NCBI RefSeq assembly: GCF_006265165.1
Contig: NZ_VDCH01000006.1
Coordinates: forward strand, 1 to 64,000
DNA length: 64,000 bases
DNA from: Chlorobaculum thiosulfatiphilum
GTDB lineage: Bacteria; Bacteroidota; Chlorobiia; Chlorobiales; Chlorobiaceae
Direction: 5' to 3'
Below, piece by piece: positions 1 to 7,894 of the stretch. Below the pieces are notes generated by a model, which worked only from the letters and a program-made list of their open reading frames with translations, ran no database searches and was not told where the DNA came from. The translations under genes were made by a program, and so were the position numbers. Each line of letters begins with the position of its first letter. Position 1 is the first letter of the stretch.

Positions 1-14
1 TTCTTTCTGGTCAT
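1..14 (-). CDS. start of an unidentified gene running off the left edge
   Basis: An ATG on the minus strand at 12-14 is preceded by a good ribosome binding site (AAGGAG, plus-strand 22-27 region) at normal spacing. Only the first residues (MTRK) are inside the window. The stretch just upstream (about 30-75) carries a GTGTAAAC-type sequence similar in style to the ends of IS256-type elements, so a transposase is one possibility, but four residues cannot show it. Confidence 0.3.
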
Positions 15-67
15 AGTTTTGCTCCTTGTTTCATGAGTGGAATCTATGACCGTTTACACACTTTATC

Positions 68-277
68 TCACTGACCCTTCGGCGATGTCACTTTATCCTT
101 AAAATTCTCCCTTATCTTCACCATGAGTTCCGGATGAACGGTTACTGTTGATGGATTTTTGACGTTACGAAACCTAAACAACATGGCAGCCAATATTTTT
201 TCATAAAAAAAATCATTGCCTACCTCATACATCTTTCCTATGTCACGCCCTGTTTTCGTTCGATAAATATATCTGAT
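68..277 (-). pseudogene. fragment of an unrecognised protein
   Basis: An open frame of 70 codons without a proper start reads as protein-like (GKMYEVGNDFFYEKI, then NPSTVTVHPELMVKIRENF) and ends at a TGA at 68-70. The same frame is closed upstream by a TGA at 278-280. I do not recognise the family. It lies between the possible mobile-element edge and the broken RhuM gene, so it is most likely another decayed accessory gene. An internal Met near 228 could in principle start a short peptide. Confidence 0.35.
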
Positions 278-316
278 TCACGACCAATTCAACTTCTCTC
301 TTTCAGCGGCGACAGC

Positions 317-475
317 TCAGTCACCATAGCGCATCTCCACGCAGGCTTCCGAACTGCCGACAGGCGCGATAAATGTCAGATACTCCGCCGCAAATGAGCG
401 AACCATTGATGATGGCTGCTTTTCGGATAGCTTTGAACTCTTTTCCGTGGTCATCTCTTCATCTCCGAAATGCAT
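317..475 (-). pseudogene. truncated N-terminus of a RhuM-family protein
   Basis: The frame encodes 52 residues beginning MHFGDEEMTTEKSSK and continuing VRSFAAEYLTFIAPVGSS then VEMRYGD before a stop. The 'aEYLtFiA...gs...vEvRYeD' pattern is the conserved start of RhuM-family proteins, which are usually above 300 residues and often sit inside type I restriction loci or defence islands. Here the protein stops just before the conserved 'WLTQ' segment, so the gene is broken. RhuM function is not established. Its presence fits a decayed defence island at this end of the window. Confidence 0.6.
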
Positions 476-692
476 TTTATGAACTCTGATTTTTCGAGCT
501 GATACATCAGCATCTTGTTATTCTGCTCTGTTAGAAATCATGAACCTCAATCTTTTCCTTGCAAAAATTTTTAATAACTTATTATCAAAAATACCTTTAA
601 ATATTAACAATCTTTTACTCCTCAAAAAAAAACTTCCCAACGAAAATACTCTATGTATTTAACAAAAAAATAACTTCATATTAACAATAGCG

Positions 693-1451
693 TTATTTTT
701 CACCAACACTATCAACCCATGATGCATTAGTCATTTCATGGTATATCACGATTAAAGTTTCTTTTATATGTTTTGAATTATTCATACGATTATAAAGAAA
801 TCTTGCAAATTCTTTATCTATATATCTATATTTGATACCTTTGTATATCGCCGCTAAAAATAGAGGATTCTCACCAACTTCTTCTATATAGGCATACCAA
901 GTCTCCACCCCTATTTCTTGAGCATGATTTGTTAGCACGTCAGCATCATGTACGTTATAAATCAAATACAATATATTTTCCGCTGTATCCAAAGCATCTC
1001 TCAAACACACACGATCTTCATTATAAAACCCGTCTACCTGATACAGTTTTTCATATAAATCAGGAACATCTCTCCAGACAAAGCTTAATTTATTGCCAGC
1101 ACAGCTCTCCAATAATTTGTTTGAACCATCGATAATACTCATATCTGATGACCGCTGTATAAACAAACCAAAAACATTTTTCTTTCCCTCCATTTTTTTA
1201 TATATCTCTCGATCTTGAACATATAAAGCATTATTAATATTTATCAAATTATTATATCTGTACTCTTTATACGAATATGCGCCTATCACAGCGCCGACAA
1301 CCAATGCGATTACAGACACAATCTCAACCAGTGACTTGATAAAATCACCCTTATTTGAAAAAATTCTACGATATTCAGTAGTTGAGCCTCCGGTCATACT
1401 CTCAAGTCTTTCTTTTTTCTTCATGATGTTTTTCTTAAAGTAATTTTCCAT
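693..1451 (-). CDS. single-TM protein of unknown function
   Basis: The chosen start (MENYFKKNIMKKKERLES) gives 252 residues and begins 8 bp after the stop of the methyltransferase fragment; the open frame extends further upstream but that part is only a shadow of the fragment. A second possible start is MKKKERLE at 1424. A charged N-terminus of about 35 residues is followed by one membrane helix (about residues 38-60, SLVEIVSVIALVVGAVIG) and then a roughly 190-residue soluble region with many aromatic and charged residues, without a signal peptide cleavage site or metal-binding motif. I do not recognise the family. The DNA is visibly AT-richer than the core chromosome. It is the last gene of a minus-strand series behind the nuclease-STAND gene, so it may be a membrane partner of that system or simply island cargo. 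Confidence 0.75.
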   Translation of the reverse strand: MENYFKKNIMKKKERLESMTGGSTTEYRRIFSNKGDFIKSLVEIVSVIALVVGAVIGAYSYKEYRYNNLININNALYVQDREIYKKMEGKKNVFGLFIQRSSDMSIIDGSNKLLESCAGNKLSFVWRDVPDLYEKLYQVDGFYNEDRVCLRDALDTAENILYLIYNVHDADVLTNHAQEIGVETWYAYIEEVGENPLFLAAIYKGIKYRYIDKEFARFLYNRMNNSKHIKETLIVIYHEMTNASWVDSVGEK

Positions 1452-1459
1452 TAAAACAT

Positions 1460-2128
1460 CTACACCTCCAGCACTTTCATGCTCTCCTCTCCGAACTGGC
1501 TGATTACCCGGACGGCTATTTTGCGGCCTGGCGTGGCTGGAATTGGATGTGACTGGAAGCCGTAGAGGCGGTCGAAGGCTTCTTCGTCTATTTCTATTTT
1601 CAGCGTCTTTTCGGCTTTGCGTTTCGCGCCGGTTTTGGCGAGGTTGCCGAAGCCTTTTTGCCATTGGGCGAATTCGTCGCGGGCACCGCCGCAAAAAAAG
1701 AGTTGGCGGACGATGAAGTTGCTGCCGTCGTAGTTGTCGTCAACCATCCAGTAGGTGATGTCGGCGACGTTGCGCGATTTGACTTCGTCCCGGATGGGGT
1801 CGTAGATGTCGAGGCCGCAGATTTCGACGGTGGCTTCGCTGCCGGTTTTGCGCAGGCGGATGTCTGGCTCGCCGATGGTGATGAACGATCCGGCTTTTTT
1901 GTCCTTTTTGAGCAGGCCGTCCTGCATGAGGTCGTCGTGCATCCGGGCTTTGAGCACCGGGATTCTGCCGAGTTTGTTGAATTCGGAGAAGTGCGCGTCG
2001 TAGTTGAAGGCGCAGGCGACAAGCACGTCGAATCCGGCGTCTCCGGCTTCGCGGGCGGCTCCGACGAGGTCGGGACGCGAGACGGTACCGAATTGGAGGC
2101 GATTATACTTGTCCATGCCTTTCATCAA
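1460..2128 (-). pseudogene. C-terminal fragment of a site-specific DNA methyltransferase
   Basis: The 222 residues match the end of the large (about 900 residue) adenine-specific methyltransferases that accompany BPTD_3080-type helicase/nucleases. Recognisable parts are [43 protein letters not shown], a [20 protein letters not shown] block, and the C-terminus [15 protein letters not shown]. The catalytic NPPY/DPPY and SAM-binding domains are absent, so it cannot methylate DNA by itself. An apparent start ([11 protein letters not shown]) exists, so a stable C-terminal domain could still be made. It lies 53 bp after the nuclease-STAND gene and is the counterpart of the helicase fragment on the far side of that gene. 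Confidence 0.75.
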
Positions 2129-2181
2129 AGCCTATTTCTTTTTTTATTTTTACAGGTTTTCATCTGCAATTTTCTGAGGTA

Positions 2182-5100
2182 CTATTGCCTCTCAGCCGCG
2201 ATCAGCCAATCGTTAACAGAAGTCACCCCTAAAGCCAACAGTAAATCTTGCACTTTTACTACACGTTTAAGCATCTCACCATTATCTGACTCTTCTCGTT
2301 CCTCAGCTTCAGCAAAAAGTCGAGTTACCAGTTGGACTAATTGATTGTCATAGTCGTAAAAATATGGTTTGGCACGACTAACATAAGCCAAGTAAATTTC
2401 GGTTACATTTAAAGCAAACTCTGGGTCTCGTTGCGAAGTAGTATTAAGCCATTCATCAAATCCAAAGAGACTGTGATATTTATCCTCGCTATCATTTTCG
2501 AGTACAACAAAGAAAAGCCGAACCAATTCATCAGGAATCGCAATGGGCGGTGTTTTCTCTCGATAAATTTTTTCAACACATTGAGCTACAACTTTCGAAT
2601 GAATACTCGCTGCGTTTAGTCCAGCCTCTATGCCCACAAGGCATTGGTCACGATGAAGTTTGATATTGCCAGGGGAAGTCCAAACATCCGCAGCTCCCTT
2701 CCATGCTTCAGTAATATTCAAAGTTTTCAAATCATCAAGCAAATTGCTAAAGTCGATATGACCCCTGAAAGCCGACAAAGCTGAAATGCGACCCCAAGTT
2801 TCCATATCATCCTTCCCACCTTCATGAAAGATGCGCTCAAGCAAGGGCGCTACCTTTTCGAAATGATCATAATATGCGTAATAGAGACAAGGTTCAGCTA
2901 TCCGCCAAAGCCCAACATAGTTCTTTTGCATAGCAAGGCGAAAGAGTTCCCAACCCAACTCGGGATTCTTGCTTTGAAGGTAAGGCAAACGCCGAAGAAT
3001 CAGAGCTCGAATTGCTGGATTTTCGTTACTGGCAAATCGAAGTAATAAAGGCGGTAACAATTCGGGTAATTCAATTCCTTGCTCGTATAATTTATCGATT
3101 AAAATCATCAAAGCTTCGACTACTTTTCCACTTATCATACCGTAACCAACATTAATCAAGCTGACTGAATCTCCTTGAAAAACACTTTCTTCATCCTTAA
3201 ACCGCTCGAACCCTATTGCCAAAAACACCAATCGCATAGCACTTTGTGTATCACAAATCACATGTGCGCAGCTTTCAAGAGCTTCGGCTGCAGAGCGATT
3301 GAGTTGCCAGTGGTCAGAATGTCTCTCCAGCTCATCAAGAATATGACTGACCAAATCAGCAGCATCAGGTTCATCTATAGGCTCCCAATTGCCGTTGATT
3401 TGTAAATTACCAAAGCAATAAGCCAAGTATGTTGTGATGCCAGCCATGATATCATCGCGAAAACGTGCTGAAATAGTTGTCCATTGCGATACCAGTAATC
3501 TCAAGAATCTCACTGGATGGCGAGATGCTGCCTCCCGTAATTGCCAACCGACCTCACGCTCTCTTCCTACTGAAAAGTCCTCAAAATCTCGATTATATCC
3601 AGAGTAGTGCGATAGCAAGCGAATCACTCCTTCATCACGTACGCTTAAAAATCTCTCGAATGAAAATGGAGCAGCGATACTACTGCTTGTCATACCAATT
3701 GATGGCTTTCTATCCATTTTACCATATTTTCTTTCGTACTCATCAAGTATTGCTTGCGCATCTATTGTACGGAGAAAGCAAGGCACTGATGAGATATATC
3801 CTGCTCGATTCTTTAATATCCACGAATGTTTATCCCTATCCGGCGTATACTCCTCAAAAACGCCCTGCATTGTCGTCAGAACAAGGTGTTGCGTATCTCT
3901 ATCCAATAAAATAAATGCAGTGTGACTCAACTCACATAGTTCGTAAGATAGTTTTGATTCCAATAAATCTCTATCGCACAACATGCGACCAATCAAATCA
4001 ATATTTTGTTGCGGATGTTTTGTGTAAGCAATAATCGCAAAATAGCGTAATGCGGCTTCATGATTAAAGGAAAGGCGTTCTCGATTCTGTAGCCACCACT
4101 CTGAGTGGTTTTTTGCATGATCGAGAATCGCCACCTCAATTGCATCGAACAGAATTCGTTCCCCATCTACATGCCGGTGATCAATCTGTGAGTGAACATC
4201 AAAATATGAGGTTTCATCCAAGAAATCACAACGATAAACTCTTTTCGCTAATTTGATTTGACTCCAACGCTCAATTGATTCTAATGCCACATCTAACAGA
4301 ACTACTGAATTCACCATTCTTCGCACAAAAAAGCCATCGTTCTTATCACCAAATTCATGGGGTTGACAATGAAGCTTATTGTTAAAATGAAATTCAATCA
4401 CATCATCATCATCAACATCTCCTGCAATATAGCACCATAACAATCTATCGTCAAAAGCACCGGTCTCAACACCGCGAGCAATAGTTTTTCCTAATATACT
4501 ATGTGCTGGTTTAGGCACACTGAGTAATCGTTCAAGTAACGGCGTAACAAGTGGTAATTTTTCTGTTTTGAGTTTAGATATCCCAAATACCAATTGTTCA
4601 GCGATTCTATTTCTATCCAGCCAATCCAAATCCAAAGCTTCCATCCAAAATGCCATTATCCTTGCAGTATCTTCATTTTGCCAATGCACCACTTGGTAAA
4701 CATGGGCCGTCATTCCTTCGCTATCGTGCATCTCTTTCAATATGGGCACCAAATGAGAAAGCCAAAAGTAGTGCCACTCAATAAGCTCTGCATGAATGTA
4801 TATAACTTGGAACACCTCACGATGCTTGTCTCGCAAGTCTCTTATCATCAGCCAGTCATCATCTTGCGGTACTTGCTGGGCAAACGACTCAGCAATCAGA
4901 CGACGAATGTGGAAAGCTGCGTTTCCTGTCAAGACAGCTCGTAGTTGTTTCCTGAACTCTCGACGGTCTCCAGTTGCCAACTGTGCGACAAAACTACGTA
5001 TGCTGGGCCGTACAAATGGAACTGGAGGCAACCCTTTGATGAATTCATTAAGCGAAACACCTTGCCGTATTGCGCTGCTTATAACCAGAACATCCAGTAA

Positions 5101-6741
5101 TGTTTGATGACCAAACGTCAATTTTCCATCATGGGTATCTTGCAAGACATTGAGACTATGCAAGCGCCGCAGAATTTCTGGCGATGCCTTTAAGCGCTGA
5201 TATGGAATAGACAAGCTGCGAGACTTAAGCATTGCATTGGCCATGTTTTCAAGCACTTGCATGGCTTCATCTCCCAACTCGTGATCAATCTGCACGATAG
5301 CATCGAGATAGCGCTGCGCCAGTGCCTGGCTGGTAACCACGTTGAAGATGCCCTCACGCTGAGCCAGTTCAACAAAAAGGGCCAGCTCACGAGGATTTTG
5401 GATGAGTTTACGAGTGACATCATCAATAGCGCTTGTATCAATTCCGAGGCTATCAAGTAACGGAACAATGACAGAATCCCAATTCAACGGCAAGCGCTGT
5501 AACTCGCAATCCCATTGCCGCGTGGCAATTCGTCGATCGTATTTGCGGTCGAAGTCTCGACAAGACGTGATTACAGTGACATTGGGTATGAGTAACAACT
5601 GGTCAATTTGTGCAAGGAAATATGTCAACACACTGTGCTCACGGGCAATGGACAAAACATCCAGCGAATCAATTACCACAACCACATACGTATTTTCTGC
5701 TAATCGGGCAACCTGCTCTACCCATTGCTCCGATAAGCCTTGTGCTTGACGCTCCTGCGCCGTCGCAAAGTCAGCAAATTCACGCGATTGAATGAAAAGC
5801 GGAACAAGGTCACTTTGTAATTCCATGCGCTGCTCAAGAGCTTCTTGCAAGTTCAACATCACACAAGTTTTGCCTGAACCCGGCAAACCCGTAAGCAAAA
5901 CAGCATGCTTCTTGGCATCTATGGCAGACAAGAGTTCTTTCTCAAGAGGACTTGAAATGCGATGCCCGGCAATATCCCGTTGCCACGACCTGCCAATAGT
6001 TGAGGTGCTGGCAAATGATTCACGCACCTCCGTAATGGACATCATCGGAACCAGCATGGCTCCCGCTTGATGGAGAATGTCTTTCAGATCATCCTTGGTG
6101 AGACGATGCTGGGCAGATGCGCTCAGGTTGCCACTGCTGATACGGCCACCAAGATTATCTATGCGTACCCAGAGAGCGTTGAAGGCCGCATCTGAATTGC
6201 TCGTCAAATAGCGCAAACGTTCACGCTGTAAAGTCTCAATGCGATCAAAATCTGGACTGGTCTCGAAGCTTGTACGGCACAGGAATTCATAGGTAGTGAA
6301 ACGGGGTGCCTTAACAGTAATTCGAGCGTCTAAATCGCGATTTGTTACTATATGTTCTTGGGTCAAATTCCCAAGGTATTCTTCATCATTGCCCCAAAGG
6401 GTGCTGTATTCACGAAGTTTTGCAAGTGCTCCGAACTCTCCACGGGAATAGAATTTGACTTGAGCCTGTTGATTTTCAGCCAACACTACAGAAGCCTTAT
6501 CTAATTCGTCACCTAAATCGGATATCGACCATGCCCTAAAATCAGGCTGGTTCTTTTTGCACTGGCAACAAATCAGGGAGCCGTCAGATTTGCCAATCAC
6601 GACATCATCTACCGGAAAAGCCGTAGAATCTATTTCAAGCCATTTATATTCTGGATCGGAAAGAACAGTCAATGCCCAATCGAACGCAATCAAAGTCTGA
6701 TAAATATCCCCGCGATTGGAGCGTATTCCTGCGATGCTCAT
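2182..6741 (-). CDS. nuclease-STAND NTPase defence protein (Avs-like)
   Basis: This 1519-residue protein has three parts. Residues 1-200 look like a Cap4/DUF4297-type PD-(D/E)xK DNA nuclease: a 'G.IYQTLIAF' helix, WLEID at 34-38, DD at 45-46 and QCKK at 60-63. Residues about 255-560 form a STAND/NACHT-type NTPase with Walker A GLPGSGKT at 285-292, Walker B VVVVIDSLD near 353-361 and a TSCRDFD motif near 392-398. The remaining roughly 950 residues are helical-repeat-like, as expected of a sensor. This is the Avs architecture: the sensor binds a phage protein, the NTPase oligomerises and the nuclease cleaves DNA; that mechanism is known for Avs families and is inferred here. Codon use is AT-richer than the chromosome. 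It lies between two pieces of one broken restriction-modification system. A related NACHT defence family is the alternative. Confidence 0.8.
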   Translation of the reverse strand: MSIAGIRSNRGDIYQTLIAFDWALTVLSDPEYKWLEIDSTAFPVDDVVIGKSDGSLICCQCKKNQPDFRAWSISDLGDELDKASVVLAENQQAQVKFYSRGEFGALAKLREYSTLWGNDEEYLGNLTQEHIVTNRDLDARITVKAPRFTTYEFLCRTSFETSPDFDRIETLQRERLRYLTSNSDAAFNALWVRIDNLGGRISSGNLSASAQHRLTKDDLKDILHQAGAMLVPMMSITEVRESFASTSTIGRSWQRDIAGHRISSPLEKELLSAIDAKKHAVLLTGLPGSGKTCVMLNLQEALEQRMELQSDLVPLFIQSREFADFATAQERQAQGLSEQWVEQVARLAENTYVVVVIDSLDVLSIAREHSVLTYFLAQIDQLLLIPNVTVITSCRDFDRKYDRRIATRQWDCELQRLPLNWDSVIVPLLDSLGIDTSAIDDVTRKLIQNPRELALFVELAQREGIFNVVTSQALAQRYLDAIVQIDHELGDEAMQVLENMANAMLKSRSLSIPYQRLKASPEILRRLHSLNVLQDTHDGKLTFGHQTLLDVLVISSAIRQGVSLNEFIKGLPPVPFVRPSIRSFVAQLATGDRREFRKQLRAVLTGNAAFHIRRLIAESFAQQVPQDDDWLMIRDLRDKHREVFQVIYIHAELIEWHYFWLSHLVPILKEMHDSEGMTAHVYQVVHWQNEDTARIMAFWMEALDLDWLDRNRIAEQLVFGISKLKTEKLPLVTPLLERLLSVPKPAHSILGKTIARGVETGAFDDRLLWCYIAGDVDDDDVIEFHFNNKLHCQPHEFGDKNDGFFVRRMVNSVVLLDVALESIERWSQIKLAKRVYRCDFLDETSYFDVHSQIDHRHVDGERILFDAIEVAILDHAKNHSEWWLQNRERLSFNHEAALRYFAIIAYTKHPQQNIDLIGRMLCDRDLLESKLSYELCELSHTAFILLDRDTQHLVLTTMQGVFEEYTPDRDKHSWILKNRAGYISSVPCFLRTIDAQAILDEYERKYGKMDRKPSIGMTSSSIAAPFSFERFLSVRDEGVIRLLSHYSGYNRDFEDFSVGREREVGWQLREAASRHPVRFLRLLVSQWTTISARFRDDIMAGITTYLAYCFGNLQINGNWEPIDEPDAADLVSHILDELERHSDHWQLNRSAAEALESCAHVICDTQSAMRLVFLAIGFERFKDEESVFQGDSVSLINVGYGMISGKVVEALMILIDKLYEQGIELPELLPPLLLRFASNENPAIRALILRRLPYLQSKNPELGWELFRLAMQKNYVGLWRIAEPCLYYAYYDHFEKVAPLLERIFHEGGKDDMETWGRISALSAFRGHIDFSNLLDDLKTLNITEAWKGAADVWTSPGNIKLHRDQCLVGIEAGLNAASIHSKVVAQCVEKIYREKTPPIAIPDELVRLFFVVLENDSEDKYHSLFGFDEWLNTTSQRDPEFALNVTEIYLAYVSRAKPYFYDYDNQLVQLVTRLFAEAEEREESDNGEMLKRVVKVQDLLLALGVTSVNDWLIAAERQ

Positions 6742-6765
6742 TTTGTCGCTTGCTCTATGCTTAAG

Positions 6766-7317
6766 TTATTCACTGTTGCCCGCGCCGGTGGCGAGCTTGA
6801 GCGCCAGCCGCAGGATTTCGGGATTGGCGTTCTCTTTGGCGCTTTCGAGATGGTCGAGGAAGCGTTTGCCGGTTTTGCCCGCATGAGACGCGACCTCGGT
6901 CAGCCAGATCGCGGTTTCAACCGCTTCAAGCTGGCAGAAGAAGGGGCGGATGCCGCTGAAGTCGTGATGCCGCCAGTGCCTGAGCAGCCGGGCGGTTTCG
7001 GGCGTCACCTGCCAGCTCGCCTGGTCGGGCAACTGACGCCATTTATCGACCTCGGCGCGAAGCGCGTTGATGATCAAGGTCTGGTCGTACTGCTGGATTT
7101 CGGTTGAAAGGCCGATGCCTTCATCGAACACGATCTCCTGCTGCCCCTCTTCGGCCCGGCGTTTTTTCGGCTTCGGAACCGCCGTGATGAAATCTGCCCG
7201 GCGACGGCTTTCGATAATCTGCTGCGTCGGCTGGCCGGTCGAGTCGAGTTCCCAGTGACGAGCCGGATGGTCGTAAGGCGAGTTGAGAATCGGGTGATCG
7301 AAAAAGCGATTATCCAT
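6766..7317 (-). pseudogene. N-terminal fragment of a BPTD_3080-type helicase/restriction nuclease
   Basis: The start MDNRFFDHPILNSPYDHPAR at 7317 is preceded by a strong ribosome site (AAAGGAGG); the longer upstream frame lacks one. The 183 residues match the beginning of BPTD_3080-family DEAD/DEAH helicase/restriction proteins (normally about 1000 residues): HWELDSTGQPTQQIIESRRR, FDEGIGLSTEIQQYDQT, RPFFCQLEAVETAIWLTEVA. The protein breaks inside Walker A: the expected LATGAGKT reads LATGAGN, followed by SE and a stop. All helicase and nuclease domains are therefore missing. The nuclease-STAND gene starts 24 bp beyond, so the break marks one edge of the replacement. Confidence 0.8.
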
Positions 7318-7894
7318 CAGCACGAACCTCCTTTCGGTCGGATGGGCGCAGCCTGAGAATATTTGGAACAATAACTCATGGAAAAGATACCGGTTTCTGA
7401 ACGGGGATTTCAGCAAACGTTGACGAGCGTCATGCCACGAAGATCAGCATCTTGTTATATACTGATTGGTTACGCCATTTACAAGCATGAAAACCGGTGA
7501 TGCGCGACAGGTGACGGGTGGAGGGAAAAATCGGGCCGGGAATGTTCTCGGGGCAAGGCAGGTTAAGTGTGTTAACGATCGATGAACGACTCGATCACCA
7601 CGTCCCGAGGCTTCGTCGAGAAGAGGGCGACAAAGTGTATCGATCGTGAACTCGCAGCGTGTGGAAATGGCTGGTCAATGAGTTACGGGGAGTTTCGTTA
7701 TATTGTTGCACAAGCTATTCCTTTGTATGGCGTTAATGCCTGAAGAAACGCTTGCGAAACGGGTCGGCGGCCATAAACGGGCCGAACGGAAAAACGCAAG
7801 AGTCCGGAATTTTTATCGTCGTTATTTATCGTGGCTTCCTGCCGGACGAGATTCGGATGAAGCATGAATATTTTTTCGCCAGTATTGAATACCT
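7318..7894. other. 577-bp gene-poor spacer at the edge of the accessory island
   Basis: No convincing gene is present. A 43-codon plus-strand frame at 7736-7867 (MPEETLAKRVGGHKRAERK) is rich in basic residues but lacks a ribosome site and is probably chance. The first part presumably carries the old promoter of the truncated helicase gene, and the last part the promoter of the downstream oxidoreductase gene. No clear promoter or terminator could be defined. Confidence 0.4.

Noticed and set aside
1658-2344. 228-codon plus-strand frame across the methyltransferase fragment
   Set aside because: Antisense shadow of the recognised methyltransferase C-terminus.
7736-7867. 43-codon basic peptide upstream of the oxidoreductase
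   Set aside because: Short, no ribosome site, not followed by a coupled gene.
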